A stretch of 54,519 bases of DNA from NCBI RefSeq assembly GCF_002849605.1, contig NZ_NPIB01000002.1:1-54519 (forward strand), written 5' to 3'. Below, in pieces: positions 1-7,896 of the stretch. Each line of letters opens with the position of its first letter. Position 1 is the first letter of the stretch. The stretch is from Photobacterium carnosum. Lineage in GTDB: Bacteria; Pseudomonadota; Gammaproteobacteria; Enterobacterales; Vibrionaceae. The notes beneath the pieces are model-generated. The model had not been told where the DNA came from. It searched no databases and saw nothing but the letters and a program-made list of their open reading frames with translations. The position numbers were made by a program, and so were the translations under genes.

Positions 1-1358
1 ATAGCTCTGATGATAATTCTGATAGCGATAGCTCTGATGATAATTCTGATAGCGATAGCTCTGATGATAATTCTGATAGCGATAGCTCTGATGATAATTC
101 TGATAGCGATAGCTCTGATGATAATTCTGATAGCGATAGCTCTGATGATAATTCTGATAGCGATAGCTCTGATGATAATTCTGATAGCGATAGCTCTGAT
201 GATAATTCTGATAGCGATAGCTCTGATGATAATTCTGATAGCGATAGCTCTGACGATAATTCTGATAGCAATAGCTCTGACGATAATTCTGATAGCAATA
301 GCTCTGACGATAATTCTGATAGCAATAGCTCTGATGATAATTCTGATAGCGATAGCTCTGATGATAATTCTGACGGTAAATCTTCTCAATCTTCTGATAC
401 TGACTCTTCTCAATCTTCTGACAATGACTCACAAGAACCATCGAATCAAGCTACAGCACAAGACATCATTGATGCCTTAAATGCTGGTGACGGCGATTTA
501 ATTGGTGACTTACATGAGGAAATAGAAGAACTTTTAAAAGAGAAAGCAATAGAAGTAGAAGATGAATTTAAAGACAAAAATGGCAAGTATACAACACCAT
601 CATTTGCATTAGGCGTATGTAAAGAGAGATGTTTTATAGGTGTACCATCATGGATAAAAGACGCTGATCCTGTTACTCAACGTATGCGTCAGGTGCTTAA
701 TAGCATCGTGTATTCTCGTAATAAGACGGAACGCTCTTACGAACGTACAGGTAATACTATAGCAACAGGTGAACTCTGGGGTGCAAGTTGTGGTAATAGT
801 CGAATCTTTCAGGTTGAGACTACACATCGAGCTCCTAACGCCGCTTTTCAGATCCTTGTGGATAAAAGCGGATCGATGGATGGATATGCGATGCAACTGG
901 CAAATATCGCTGCGTTTTCGATTGCAAGTGCAATTGAGTTTATTCGCGGTGCTGAATGTGAAGTTCTTTATTATCCTGTAGGTGGATCTTCTGGCTTGAA
1001 GGTTCATGTAGCTAAGTCATTCAAAGAAAAAATAAGCTCATGTAGAAACAAAAGTTTCAATGTGATGGCTAATTACGGAACACCAACAGCCGAAGCGCTA
1101 TTAACAGCTTTGAGTCGAATTGGTGTTCGAAAAGAACCGAAAAAAGTGATTTTTTTAATTACTGATGGTGATGCCTGTGATGCAAATATTTATGACGTCC
1201 TTAATGATTGTGACGCTGCAAATGTTGACGTTATTGGTGTCGGTATTGGATTAAATAATCTTGCTGGATTCGAAAATAGACCTTACGTTTCAATTAATGA
1301 TGCTTCGGAACTTGCTCCGCAGCTATTTAGTTATATTCGTAATGTTTATCAAAAATAA
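1..1358 (+). CDS. CobT-like VWA-domain protein with Ser/Asp repeat, 5' end outside window
   Basis: The reading frame is open from position 3, so the start lies upstream of the window. It begins with about 13 copies of a nine-residue Ser/Asp/Asn repeat, then an acidic linker, then a C-terminal von Willebrand A domain. The metal-site (MIDAS) residues are visible: DKSGSM near 861-878, a TPTAEAL threonine near 1083-1095, and ITDGD near 1159-1173. CobT-type VWA proteins normally partner with a CobS-like AAA+ ATPase in chelatase-like complexes, and such pairs occur on large IncA/C-like plasmids; the AAA+ partner would be expected upstream, outside the window. The internal ATG at 684 is not needed as a start because the frame is continuous through it. 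The substrate is unknown. Confidence 0.8.
   Translation, partial: SSDDNSDSDSSDDNSDSDSSDDNSDSDSSDDNSDSDSSDDNSDSDSSDDNSDSDSSDDNSDSDSSDDNSDSDSSDDNSDSDSSDDNSDSNSSDDNSDSNSSDDNSDSNSSDDNSDSDSSDDNSDGKSSQSSDTDSSQSSDNDSQEPSNQATAQDIIDALNAGDGDLIGDLHEEIEELLKEKAIEVEDEFKDKNGKYTTPSFALGVCKERCFIGVPSWIKDADPVTQRMRQVLNSIVYSRNKTERSYERTGNTIATGELWGASCGNSRIFQVETTHRAPNAAFQILVDKSGSMDGYAMQLANIAAFSIASAIEFIRGAECEVLYYPVGGSSGLKVHVAKSFKEKISSCRNKSFNVMANYGTPTAEALLTALSRIGVRKEPKKVIFLITDGDACDANIYDVLNDCDAANVDVIGVGIGLNNLAGFENRPYVSINDASELAPQLFSYIRNVYQK
3..371 (+). repeat. 27-bp in-frame tandem repeat (Ser/Asp repeat)
   Basis: About 13.7 copies of a 27-bp unit encode SSDDNSDSD-type nonapeptides within the VWA protein. Copies near 250-330 differ by a synonymous GAC for GAT and by an Asp-to-Asn change (agc gat to agc aat). 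The array continues to the left window edge, so its full copy number is unknown. The near-identity of the units suggests recent slippage or recombination. The same DNA read in another frame gives a long hydrophobic ORF, which is an artefact. Confidence 0.95.
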
Positions 1359-1389
1359 CCAACCAACCAACCAAACTAACTAACTAACT
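1357..1389 (+). repeat. Tetranucleotide microsatellite [AACC]4-A-[AACT]4
   Basis: Four AACC units starting in the stop codon region of the VWA gene are followed by four AACT units. The position matches the A/C-rich unstructured stretch found after the stop codons of the downstream array genes, just before their first leader hairpin. Copy-number changes here would alter only the intergenic spacing. Confidence 0.9.
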
Positions 1390-1402
1390 ATTATCGATTA
1401 TA

Positions 1403-1481
1403 CCTAAAGGGTAAATATTTCCCTTTAGGGCCATATTTTCCTTTTCGTATTTATCGATCTCCTTGGAGGAATTTAAATATG
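1403..1481 (+). promoter_or_regulatory. Two-hairpin leader of the 1479 gene
   Basis: Hairpin A has perfect 9-bp arms, CCTAAAGGG (1403-1411) and CCCTTTAGG (1421-1429). Hairpin B pairs CATATTT (1432-1438) with AAATATG (1475-1481), which includes the start codon, and the adjoining TCC can pair with the GGA of the SD sequence. No U-run follows hairpin A, so a simple terminator is unlikely. The same two-hairpin plan recurs in front of most genes to 10.6 kb. Confidence 0.6.
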
Positions 1482-1742
1482 AGAACTGTAGATATTTTTC
1501 ATTTTGAGAAGTATAGCAACGGAGCTTTCCTTATTGGCGATTTATGTGAAGTAAATGGTCAAGAAAGAGTCATTGATGCTGAATACATTTGTTGTAATGG
1601 CATTACAGAGGAATTGATCGCTGGATTAGAGGACGGATGGGAAATGTGTACTCGTAGAACAGTAGATATTTCATCATTATCTCAAAAGCAGCAACAAAAG
1701 ATTAATAAATTAATTCTATGGGATAAGGCGTTTGCTGGCTAA
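1479..1742 (+). CDS. Hypothetical 87-aa protein
   Basis: Small soluble protein with no family I recognise. The start is set by a strong GGAGG SD eight bases before the ATG. It has a CC pair near residue 38, acidic patches and a Lys/Gln-rich helix toward the C terminus. It lies between the VWA gene and the primase gene, all on the same strand but separated by structured spacers. Function unknown. Confidence 0.7.
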   Translation: MRTVDIFHFEKYSNGAFLIGDLCEVNGQERVIDAEYICCNGITEELIAGLEDGWEMCTRRTVDISSLSQKQQQKINKLILWDKAFAG

Positions 1743-1768
1743 TACCAATTATTAATATAAAAAATGAG

Positions 1769-1867
1769 GATTGCCATTTTGTTTACCGCAAATTTGGCAA
1801 TCTACCGCTTCACTGGGATTCGTTAAGCCTTCGGTTCCTTATGAGCAGGTTTAACGAATCCCGGTGA
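1769..1867 (+). promoter_or_regulatory. Two strong hairpins before the primase gene
   Basis: The first hairpin pairs GATTGCCA (1769-1776) with TGGCAATC (1795-1802). The second has 17-bp arms (1810-1826 and 1851-1867) with a single G-U pair. A G-U pair rather than a mismatch suggests selection on RNA structure. Neither is followed by a T-run. A weak third helix may flank the SD at 1883-1886, leaving GGAG in its loop. Confidence 0.65.
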
Positions 1868-1897
1868 TTTGTTAATTTATTTTGGAGTTGAATAATT

Positions 1898-3061
1898 ATG
1901 TATGGTCAACAAAGTTCAAAAATCGAAAAAGTTAGAGCGTTAGCAGATGGTAAGTGGGACGTTGTGTTTCAATCTTATCCACAGTTAGCTGATGCAATGT
2001 GCAAAGCTCCACGCGCTGTACCTTGCCCCGTCACAACTAATAGTAAGCGTACTTCCACTAAATTCCGTTTTTTTAAAGACTGGATTCAAACAGGAGGTGC
2101 GTATCATAACGATGAAGGCGCTATGCCGGATGGTATTGATGTTATTAGTTGGTTAGAGGGATCTAGCAAAGGGGAAGCTATGAATCACATTATCGATATT
2201 CTTGGTGGAAATATAGGCCAAGTTTCAGATAATCAGGTTCGGTGGAAACAACAAGAAATGCAAAAAGTAAGGGAAGAACACTGTTCAGAAGAAGAACGGG
2301 CATATCGAATGAATAGAGTTCGAGTGGTTGCCCAATCATCTATACCTGCAGCACACGCTCCTGAAGTCCACGCCTATTTACGTAGCCGAGGTCTAAAAGG
2401 GGATTTCTCTAAACTTCCGCATGACTTGCGCTATACGAACCACATTCGGTACCCAGTTAGTCTAAGAGAAGAGGGTGATAATCGCAGTCCTTGGTACTCA
2501 GCATTAATTGGAACGTTTGTGGATGTGAAAGGTAATAATTGTACGCTCCATCGTATATTCCTCAATAATGGTGCGAAAGCCCAAGAGAGTAATTGTAAAC
2601 TAATGATGTCTCCACCATGGGACATTAGAGGTGGGTATATTAAATTAGACCAACCTGCAACGTTTACTGGCGAAGGCGGGGTTCAATGTTCGGTCCTTGG
2701 ATACTGCGAGGGAATTGAAACAGCCTTAGCTATACGTGAAGCAACTGGTATGCCTATGCGTCCTTATTTCTCTGCCACCTTATTAGGGATGGCCGAGGGC
2801 ATAAACGTACAAGGTGTTAATCGTGAAAATACAATTATCATTATATGGGCTGATAAAGATGTCTCTAATACTGGTCAAAATACAGCTAACACGTTAGCTG
2901 AAAAATTGGCAGGGGAGGGATATTCAGTTCAAGTGATGTTACCAGAGCAAAGTATTCCGCAAGGTGAAAAATCTGTAGATTGGCTAGATGTATATCGAGA
3001 TTACGGGGCTGATGCATTCCCTATCTTTTTAGATGAGGAATTTGCCGTAGATTGCATGTAG
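1898..3061 (+). CDS. Plasmid/phage-type DNA primase with Toprim domain
   Basis: 387 aa. The N terminus (residues about 35-85) resembles the zinc-binding/PriCT-like start of P4-alpha and TraC-type primases (VPCPV, then RFFKDW...TGG), but the zinc ligands are degenerate. The Toprim domain is clear: the catalytic Glu in the YCEGIETALAI motif (E271) and the acidic pair in WADKD (D319, D321). It would synthesise RNA primers for the element's replication or for the transferred strand after conjugation. There is no fused helicase, so it is shorter than P4 alpha. The start ATG follows TTTTGGAG. Confidence 0.8.
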   Translation: MYGQQSSKIEKVRALADGKWDVVFQSYPQLADAMCKAPRAVPCPVTTNSKRTSTKFRFFKDWIQTGGAYHNDEGAMPDGIDVISWLEGSSKGEAMNHIIDILGGNIGQVSDNQVRWKQQEMQKVREEHCSEEERAYRMNRVRVVAQSSIPAAHAPEVHAYLRSRGLKGDFSKLPHDLRYTNHIRYPVSLREEGDNRSPWYSALIGTFVDVKGNNCTLHRIFLNNGAKAQESNCKLMMSPPWDIRGGYIKLDQPATFTGEGGVQCSVLGYCEGIETALAIREATGMPMRPYFSATLLGMAEGINVQGVNRENTIIIIWADKDVSNTGQNTANTLAEKLAGEGYSVQVMLPEQSIPQGEKSVDWLDVYRDYGADAFPIFLDEEFAVDCM

Positions 3062-3539
3062 TGTGAAAAGTAAATACGTATTTAACGTAGTCAGTCATTT
3101 TGTTGTTATTCAGCCACAACAAATGCCCCATTGATTAAGTGATCCGATTTTTCGGTCTTACTTAATCAGTGGTTTACTCAAAAGGGCACTTTATTAAGTG
3201 TATTTTTGAGTAAGCCACATACCGGCTTTATTGAAATCAATCCTCAATCTTATCATCACTAAAAGTTTAACTACTTTCATCAAACCAATTTCTTTTTGGG
3301 TCATTGATGGTGTTTTAAGAAAGAGTTCGCGTCCATATTTATATGATATCTTTTCATCTTAATATGTTCGTTTGAGTAGCCATATAAACAACTACTATAA
3401 AAATGTTTATAACTAACCTGTTTATTAATCGCACAATGCTTTTAATAAATATAACTAACTATCACGTAATAAAGTCTTACTTTTAGCTTCATATTGATGT
3501 TTTTAGTGATCTTTTTTAGTGATTAATTGGACTATAAAT
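3062..3539 (+). other. 480-bp non-coding region with three consecutive hairpins
   Basis: No credible ORF. Hairpin 1 is 3096-3125 (TGTTGT/ACAACA core). Hairpin 2 has 13-bp arms 3128-3140 and 3160-3172 with one G-U pair and an inner CCGA/TCGG. Hairpin 3 has 14-bp arms 3170-3183 and 3204-3217, again with one G-U pair, and an inner CACTT/AAGTG. Hairpins 2 and 3 share bases 3170-3172, so they cannot both close fully. The rest is AT-rich and probably contains the promoter of the downstream array. It could also hold a structured RNA. Confidence 0.6.
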
Positions 3540-3806
3540 ATGAATAATCAAAACTTATCTCAATCAACCATGTTCGATTTAGATAGTGATGATTTACATA
3601 ACTCAGATTTGTTATGTGGAGATGGTATTGAAATTGATAACATTAGTAACGTTACCAATGATCTTGATACTGCTTTACTAAACGCAAATCTAAAACACCC
3701 AACATACCTATACAATGACAACCTACAAGAGTTAAGACATTCACTTGAATCTATTTCTCGTCGTCTTAAATTATTGAATATTGTTAACGTAGAGGTAAAA
3801 AATTAA
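3540..3806 (+). CDS. Hypothetical acidic 88-aa protein
   Basis: The ATG at 3540 is preferred over an upstream GTG at 3519 because TTGGA lies at suitable spacing before it. The protein starts with an Asn/Gln-rich stretch, has an acidic centre, and ends in a helical region with basic residues (LESISRRLKLL). It is the first gene of the co-directional array and the only one without a clear SD-sequestering helix. No recognisable family. Confidence 0.6.
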   Translation: MNNQNLSQSTMFDLDSDDLHNSDLLCGDGIEIDNISNVTNDLDTALLNANLKHPTYLYNDNLQELRHSLESISRRLKLLNIVNVEVKN

Positions 3807-3815
3807 TTAACTAGC

Positions 3816-3899
3816 ATCCATCGGATATAGCATTTATATCCTATGGGATCATAAGTCTTTTCCTTTTTGATGCGTCATATACCAAAGGAAAAAATTATG
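3816..3899 (+). promoter_or_regulatory. Two-hairpin leader of the 3897 gene
   Basis: Hairpin A pairs ATCC/GGAT (3816-3819, 3846-3849) and GGATATA/TATATCC (3823-3829, 3835-3841). Hairpin B is a perfect 9-bp helix, TTTTCCTTT (3858-3866) with AAAGGAAAA (3884-3892), and buries the SD of the next gene completely. Confidence 0.65.
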
Positions 3900-4340
3900 A
3901 TTATTAACGCTACGACAATTACAAATGAAGTATCAGTAATTTTACAAACTCTATACGACTATACAGTAATCGCTATTCATTACTTACCAGTAATTAAGCC
4001 TTATTTTGTTGGAATTATGGAGTATCTAAAACCGATTCTTGTCCCTGTGGTTCCCGTTTATGTTACTTATAAATTGGCACTAAAATTTTTAGACAAGAAA
4101 AAGTTAGTAAAGGAATTATTGACTACTTATAGGGATCTTGAATTTTTTTATGCCTTAGAAAAAGAGCACGTAGAATTACATAAGCTGTACATTAATAAAT
4201 CAATGAAAAATACAGCAAGAGATAATGTACGAAACGCTGAAAATAAGGTTTTATCAATTAACAATACTCCAGCAAAACTGAAGATAAAAATTGCTAATCT
4301 TGAAGAACTCGATAAAAAACTGCAATTCCCTAAAAAATAA
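3897..4340 (+). CDS. Hypothetical membrane protein with coiled-coil tail
   Basis: 147 aa from the ATG at 3897, chosen because AAAGGAA precedes it at normal spacing. A long hydrophobic region covers residues about 22-62 (two likely membrane passes, Pro-rich in between), followed by a charged helical tail rich in Lys and Glu that could form a coiled coil. It resembles the downstream membrane proteins in layout, but I cannot show homology. Function unknown. Confidence 0.65.
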   Translation: MIINATTITNEVSVILQTLYDYTVIAIHYLPVIKPYFVGIMEYLKPILVPVVPVYVTYKLALKFLDKKKLVKELLTTYRDLEFFYALEKEHVELHKLYINKSMKNTARDNVRNAENKVLSINNTPAKLKIKIANLEELDKKLQFPKK

Positions 4341-4355
4341 ACCATAACCACTGCC

Positions 4356-4425
4356 ATACGGAAAAACCAATCCCTATGGATCGTGTTTTTCTGTATGTGC
4401 ATAACATAACACTTGGAGAAACATG
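4356..4425 (+). promoter_or_regulatory. Hairpin leader of the 4423 gene
   Basis: Twelve-pair stem, ATACGGAAAAAC (4356-4367) with GTTTTTCTGTAT (4385-4396), one G-U pair, and an inner ATCC/GGAT. The right arm (TTTCT) can alternatively pair with AGAAA of the SD region at 4417-4421, so here the SD-sequestering pairing would compete with hairpin A. Confidence 0.5.
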
Positions 4426-5031
4426 ATGATTAACAACTCAACTGTGAATGCAATTAATACCTCTAATTTTAGTGATTTAGGTATACATGGCACAAACACA
4501 ACATTTGATGATTTAGTGATTAAAATGCAACAATTATCTGACTCAATAGCTCTACCTAAATATTACAAAGACGATATTGCTCTCGATTTTAAAATATTGA
4601 AGAAATATGGTTTAGGTAAGAAGTATGTATGGTTATTACGTGAGTCTGGTTGTTTATTGTTTCCGTTAGAAATCGGTGCGAATACTCATTTCATTGATAT
4701 GTACATGAAAGGAGATAAGACGGCCCGTTACTTTTTAGTTGATACTTCGAAAGATGATTTAGTCGAAATAACACCTAATGAAGTAACCCCACTTATAAAT
4801 AAAGCGCCTATTAACGTTCATTCTTACGATACAGCTATTAGCCTTATCAATGCTATTGAACGAGTCTTATCTGATGTTAACGTAACAAGTAAAACATTTA
4901 TGAAGGCAGATATGGGAACAACACCGATTTTTTGGCAAGAGTGGGTAAAATGGTTTGAAGGTGAAAATGATATTATGCATACGCTAATGTTTAACTCCAT
5001 CAACAAGCTAAACACCCTCACAAACCATTAA
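4423..5031 (+). CDS. Hypothetical 202-aa protein
   Basis: Soluble protein, no membrane segments. TTGGAG precedes two consecutive ATG codons (4423, 4426); either could be used. The centre (residues about 65-110) looks like an alpha/beta fold, with an aromatic segment FWQEWVKWF near the C terminus. It sits between two membrane-protein genes of the array and has no family I recognise. Confidence 0.65.
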   Translation: MMINNSTVNAINTSNFSDLGIHGTNTTFDDLVIKMQQLSDSIALPKYYKDDIALDFKILKKYGLGKKYVWLLRESGCLLFPLEIGANTHFIDMYMKGDKTARYFLVDTSKDDLVEITPNEVTPLINKAPINVHSYDTAISLINAIERVLSDVNVTSKTFMKADMGTTPIFWQEWVKWFEGENDIMHTLMFNSINKLNTLTNH

Positions 5032-5053
5032 ATCGTAACGCACATACAACCAT

Positions 5054-5138
5054 ACCTAACAAGGGTTAATAATTATCCCTTTTTATAGGTGGTGATCATT
5101 GCTATCCCTTGTGATTTTTATTAGGAATAAAAGCAATG
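5054..5138 (+). promoter_or_regulatory. Two-hairpin leader of the 5136 gene
   Basis: Hairpin A: ACCTA/TAGGT (5054-5058, 5086-5090) and AAGGG/CCCTT (5061-5065, 5077-5081). Hairpin B: CATTGCT (5097-5103) pairs perfectly with AGCAATG (5132-5138), which includes the start codon, and CCCT further in can pair with the SD AGGA. Start and SD are therefore both closed. Confidence 0.65.
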
Positions 5139-5687
5139 ACAGCCAATCTATGCAAAACACAAGAAATTAATCAATTGCTTGAAGATAAATGCGAATCTAT
5201 CGTCTGGGTTAATAACAGTTATCTCGATCCTATCGTATTAACTGATATTAAATTATTCATTATGAAAAATACTAAAGTGTTACGCCAGCAAACGGATCCT
5301 AAGATACTTTTTAAAGAGTCCTTAGAACGTTATGTTATAGCTCGTAAAGCTCGTAAAGCTCGTAATATTCGTAATGCACTTACAACAGATGATAAGAGAG
5401 TAGACCTAAAGTTATTTTTTGATGAATTAGATGCAAAAATAGGTAATCCATATTTTCGTGAGTTATTTATTATGTCTAAATTTAATCCGATAAATTTATT
5501 TATTGTTCATTTTGTTATTTTTATTGCTAGCCAATTAATTACAGGAACAATTCAGGAATATTTTTTTGGGGATACATCATTAACAAATTTTGATTTATTC
5601 ATGGTCGTATTATTTGCTGTTAGTTATCTTATTTCATTTGTTAAATTGCTCCAATATGAGAACTCTTTTATAAATAACATACGGTAA
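5136..5687 (+). CDS. Array membrane protein, short paralogue (family M)
   Basis: 183 aa. The N-terminal half is helical with a basic RKARKARNIR patch; two hydrophobic segments follow near residues 122-140 and 152-170. The C-terminal part matches the protein encoded at 6839 (FIM-K-NP just before the first membrane segment, then FFG versus FLGG), and the NSYLDPIVLTDIKL segment matches NYVNPVLMTELNL there. It lacks the zinc ribbon of the longer paralogue. Likely an inner-membrane protein; function unknown. It is followed by a family W gene, as is the longer paralogue. Confidence 0.65.
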   Translation: MTANLCKTQEINQLLEDKCESIVWVNNSYLDPIVLTDIKLFIMKNTKVLRQQTDPKILFKESLERYVIARKARKARNIRNALTTDDKRVDLKLFFDELDAKIGNPYFRELFIMSKFNPINLFIVHFVIFIASQLITGTIQEYFFGDTSLTNFDLFMVVLFAVSYLISFVKLLQYENSFINNIR

Positions 5688-5718
5688 CACGCATAGCACA
5701 ACCTATATATTTACTTAC

Positions 5719-5791
5719 ATACCGCTTGGTAAACCTTACCTTGTTGGTATCGTTTCCTCGCTGTATTTTTACCTTAGAGGAAATAAAAATG
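5719..5791 (+). promoter_or_regulatory. Two-hairpin leader of the 5789 gene
   Basis: Hairpin A: ATACC/GGTAT (5719-5723, 5746-5750) with inner GGTAA/TTACC (5728-5732, 5736-5740). Hairpin B: TTTCCTC (5753-5759) pairs perfectly with GAGGAAA (5777-5783), the SD of the next gene. This supports ATG 5789 as the start rather than an upstream TTG at 5726. Confidence 0.7.
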
Positions 5792-6748
5792 AACCTTTGT
5801 AACTTACCTTCAATCACTCAACACTCAATCGATGTAATAGAAGTATTCGTTCCTTTTGCTGCTAAAGTTCTTTTGGACCAGAAAAGATACTCTTTATTGG
5901 CTACTCGATTAGATGCAAAAGCGATAAGTGTTAAATTTGATCCTAAATCTAACGCCGCAATATTATTAAATGCTTGTCCGTTTAATGATATAGCAACTGA
6001 TAAACAGCTAGACCAGAAAGAGTTAAAGAAGATTCTATCAATAATGGATGTTCCAGTGGATGCAGCATATAAAAGGTGGTTTTCAAATCTTTGTGTAATG
6101 TTGCATCGTGGAAAAGATGGTAGTGTCGCTAAACAGTTAACAACGACGATAACGCCTCCTATTATTGCTCCCGCATCTTTATATATTAATAACCCTATAG
6201 CTGAACGTGCTTTTATCAATAAATTGGCATCACGAATCACGCAAATCTATGCAACGATGACATGTGCTTTTTATGATGATTTAACTCGTTTTATTTTGGA
6301 GTTATGTCTGCATTTTGTTGATGTAGAAAACCAAGATGGGTCTATATTGTTGAAGGATCGAGTGATAGGAAATTATAGATATACATTAACAGCAATACCT
6401 TGTGAGTTTAATAGCATATCACTTTATTCTGATGCTAATTTAGAATGTTTTGCGGAAAAAATGTTATTAAATCCATTGATAATGAATCTTGATGTCCATG
6501 CTGCACTGTTTATTGATGATGAGATTGTGACAGATAGCGTACTTGGTGGAGTGACTATTGAATCTAATTTAATAGGCGATTTACCAAATAATACTGATGT
6601 TAAATATTTAAGAAAAAAAGTATTTTCTGGTGCTAGATTAATCAATCCAAAAACGCAAAAAACAGTCGTAATTGAGAAGGAATTAGAAGAGATTGAGCCA
6701 AAGGCCGAACCATTTAATGACGGTTATTGGAGCACTCTTTCTTTTTAA
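5789..6748 (+). CDS. Array protein with C-terminal Trp motif, copy 1 (family W)
   Basis: 319 aa, no membrane segments. It ends in GYWSTLSF. Related to the proteins at 7894 and, more weakly, 9616 and 10580: each has a large variable N-terminal region, a segment around R-K-V..ARL..P about 45 residues from the end, and a terminal W-x-x-L/V motif. No known domain is apparent. It follows a family M membrane protein, an arrangement repeated at 6839-8790. The conserved tail could be a sorting or docking signal, which is inference. Confidence 0.65.
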   Translation: MNLCNLPSITQHSIDVIEVFVPFAAKVLLDQKRYSLLATRLDAKAISVKFDPKSNAAILLNACPFNDIATDKQLDQKELKKILSIMDVPVDAAYKRWFSNLCVMLHRGKDGSVAKQLTTTITPPIIAPASLYINNPIAERAFINKLASRITQIYATMTCAFYDDLTRFILELCLHFVDVENQDGSILLKDRVIGNYRYTLTAIPCEFNSISLYSDANLECFAEKMLLNPLIMNLDVHAALFIDDEIVTDSVLGGVTIESNLIGDLPNNTDVKYLRKKVFSGARLINPKTQKTVVIEKELEEIEPKAEPFNDGYWSTLSF

Positions 6749-6772
6749 TCCTCGTAAGTAACAAACAACATA

Positions 6773-6841
6773 ACCTAAGGGTAAATACTTCCCTTATGGG
6801 TCATGTATTTACCCATATTAAAACTTTGGAGAAATACAATG
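6773..6841 (+). promoter_or_regulatory. Two-hairpin leader of the 6839 gene
   Basis: Hairpin A: ACC/GGT with AAGGG (6777-6781) and CCCTT (6791-6795), close in sequence to the leaders at 1403, 5054 and 10514. Hairpin B: TGTATTT (6804-6810) pairs with AAATACA (6832-6838) immediately before the ATG, and CC at 6812-6813 can pair with the GG of the SD. Confidence 0.65.
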
Positions 6842-7801
6842 ACCAACTTTAACACTATTGATAATAAAATTTTCAACGATGACCATACAATTGAAAAGCC
6901 ATATTGTTGTCCTGTTTGTGGTAGTGCAAATACAATACACACACCTTCACAAGAATGTGAGTTTATTTGTTTAGACTGCTGTGATTCTATTCAACAGAGC
7001 AATGGTGATTCAGTTTATTCATATGATGAAGAAATGACGATCGTAGCTAATTTTACTGACATGTGTGACGTAATTCTTAGAACATCTCATAATTATGTTA
7101 ATCCTGTTTTAATGACAGAATTAAATTTGTATCGAGATAAATATAAAGAAACGTTAGACCAATACTTCGAATCTTCTTACATGTGGCAAATGCGAGTGAT
7201 TTATAGCGTTATTTACTCAGCTTCGCATAGAGATATGTCTGCTGATAAACGCAATGAGCTTTTAGATGATGTTTTTGAGGGTATCCTTAATAAGATTTCA
7301 TCTACAAAAAGTAACTCGTTAATAGACCCGAAGATAATTACGGAAGCAAAAAATATTATTGCAAACTATCAGCAATATTTTGAACGCGACCTAAAGGCAG
7401 ATTTTAACGCCACTATTCTTAGTTTTATAGCTCGTAAAAAAGCGATTAAGAACCTAGTGGCTATGCCATACATGACCAATAATACCCGTTATATTGAAGA
7501 AAATGATAAATACAGTGGCGATTTTGCTTCGATGGAACAACGTTTTCATAAGCGTATTTTTATCATGTGCAAATGTAACCCGGTAATAATATTTTTCTTT
7601 TATATGTTTACATTGGTATTTATGCAAATAACAGCTGCAGTGTTTGAAAGAACATTTTTGGGAGGAACTTTCGTTAATGTTCTCGATCCAATTCAGTTCG
7701 TAGTTTGCTTGGTCCTGTATCTTCGTACTATTAGCTCTTTAACCCATTACCTTCTTGGCGATGGATGTTATAGAGATAATTGTAACAATGATTATAACTA
7801 A
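6839..7801 (+). CDS. Array membrane protein with zinc ribbon (family M)
   Basis: 320 aa. Start ATG 6839 follows TTTGGAG. Residues about 20-52 form a zinc ribbon with CPVCG and CLDCC pairs. A long helical middle (residues 80-240) follows, and two hydrophobic segments near 255-275 and 285-305 close the protein. It is a longer paralogue of the protein at 5136. The likely topology is a cytosolic N terminus anchored by a C-terminal hairpin. No known family; partner of the family W gene downstream by context only. Confidence 0.65.
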   Translation: MTNFNTIDNKIFNDDHTIEKPYCCPVCGSANTIHTPSQECEFICLDCCDSIQQSNGDSVYSYDEEMTIVANFTDMCDVILRTSHNYVNPVLMTELNLYRDKYKETLDQYFESSYMWQMRVIYSVIYSASHRDMSADKRNELLDDVFEGILNKISSTKSNSLIDPKIITEAKNIIANYQQYFERDLKADFNATILSFIARKKAIKNLVAMPYMTNNTRYIEENDKYSGDFASMEQRFHKRIFIMCKCNPVIIFFFYMFTLVFMQITAAVFERTFLGGTFVNVLDPIQFVVCLVLYLRTISSLTHYLLGDGCYRDNCNNDYN

Positions 7802-7811
7802 TAAATAAAAC

Positions 7812-7896
7812 ATACCGACAGGTAATACTCTTACCTATCGGTATCTGTATTCCTGTTTTTACATTTAAAAATTGGAACTAGAGGAATACAAATATG
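7812..7896 (+). promoter_or_regulatory. Two-hairpin leader of the 7894 gene
   Basis: The clearest example. Hairpin A has 14-nt arms, 7812-7825 and 7831-7844, with one mismatch. Hairpin B is a perfect 9-bp helix between TGTATTCCT (7846-7854) and AGGAATACA (7882-7890), covering the whole SD three bases before ATG 7894. Confidence 0.75.

Noticed and set aside
10..480. Long hydrophobic ORF MIILIAIAL-type repeat
   Set aside because: It is the +1 frame of the Ser/Asp repeat DNA; the real frame continues into the VWA domain.
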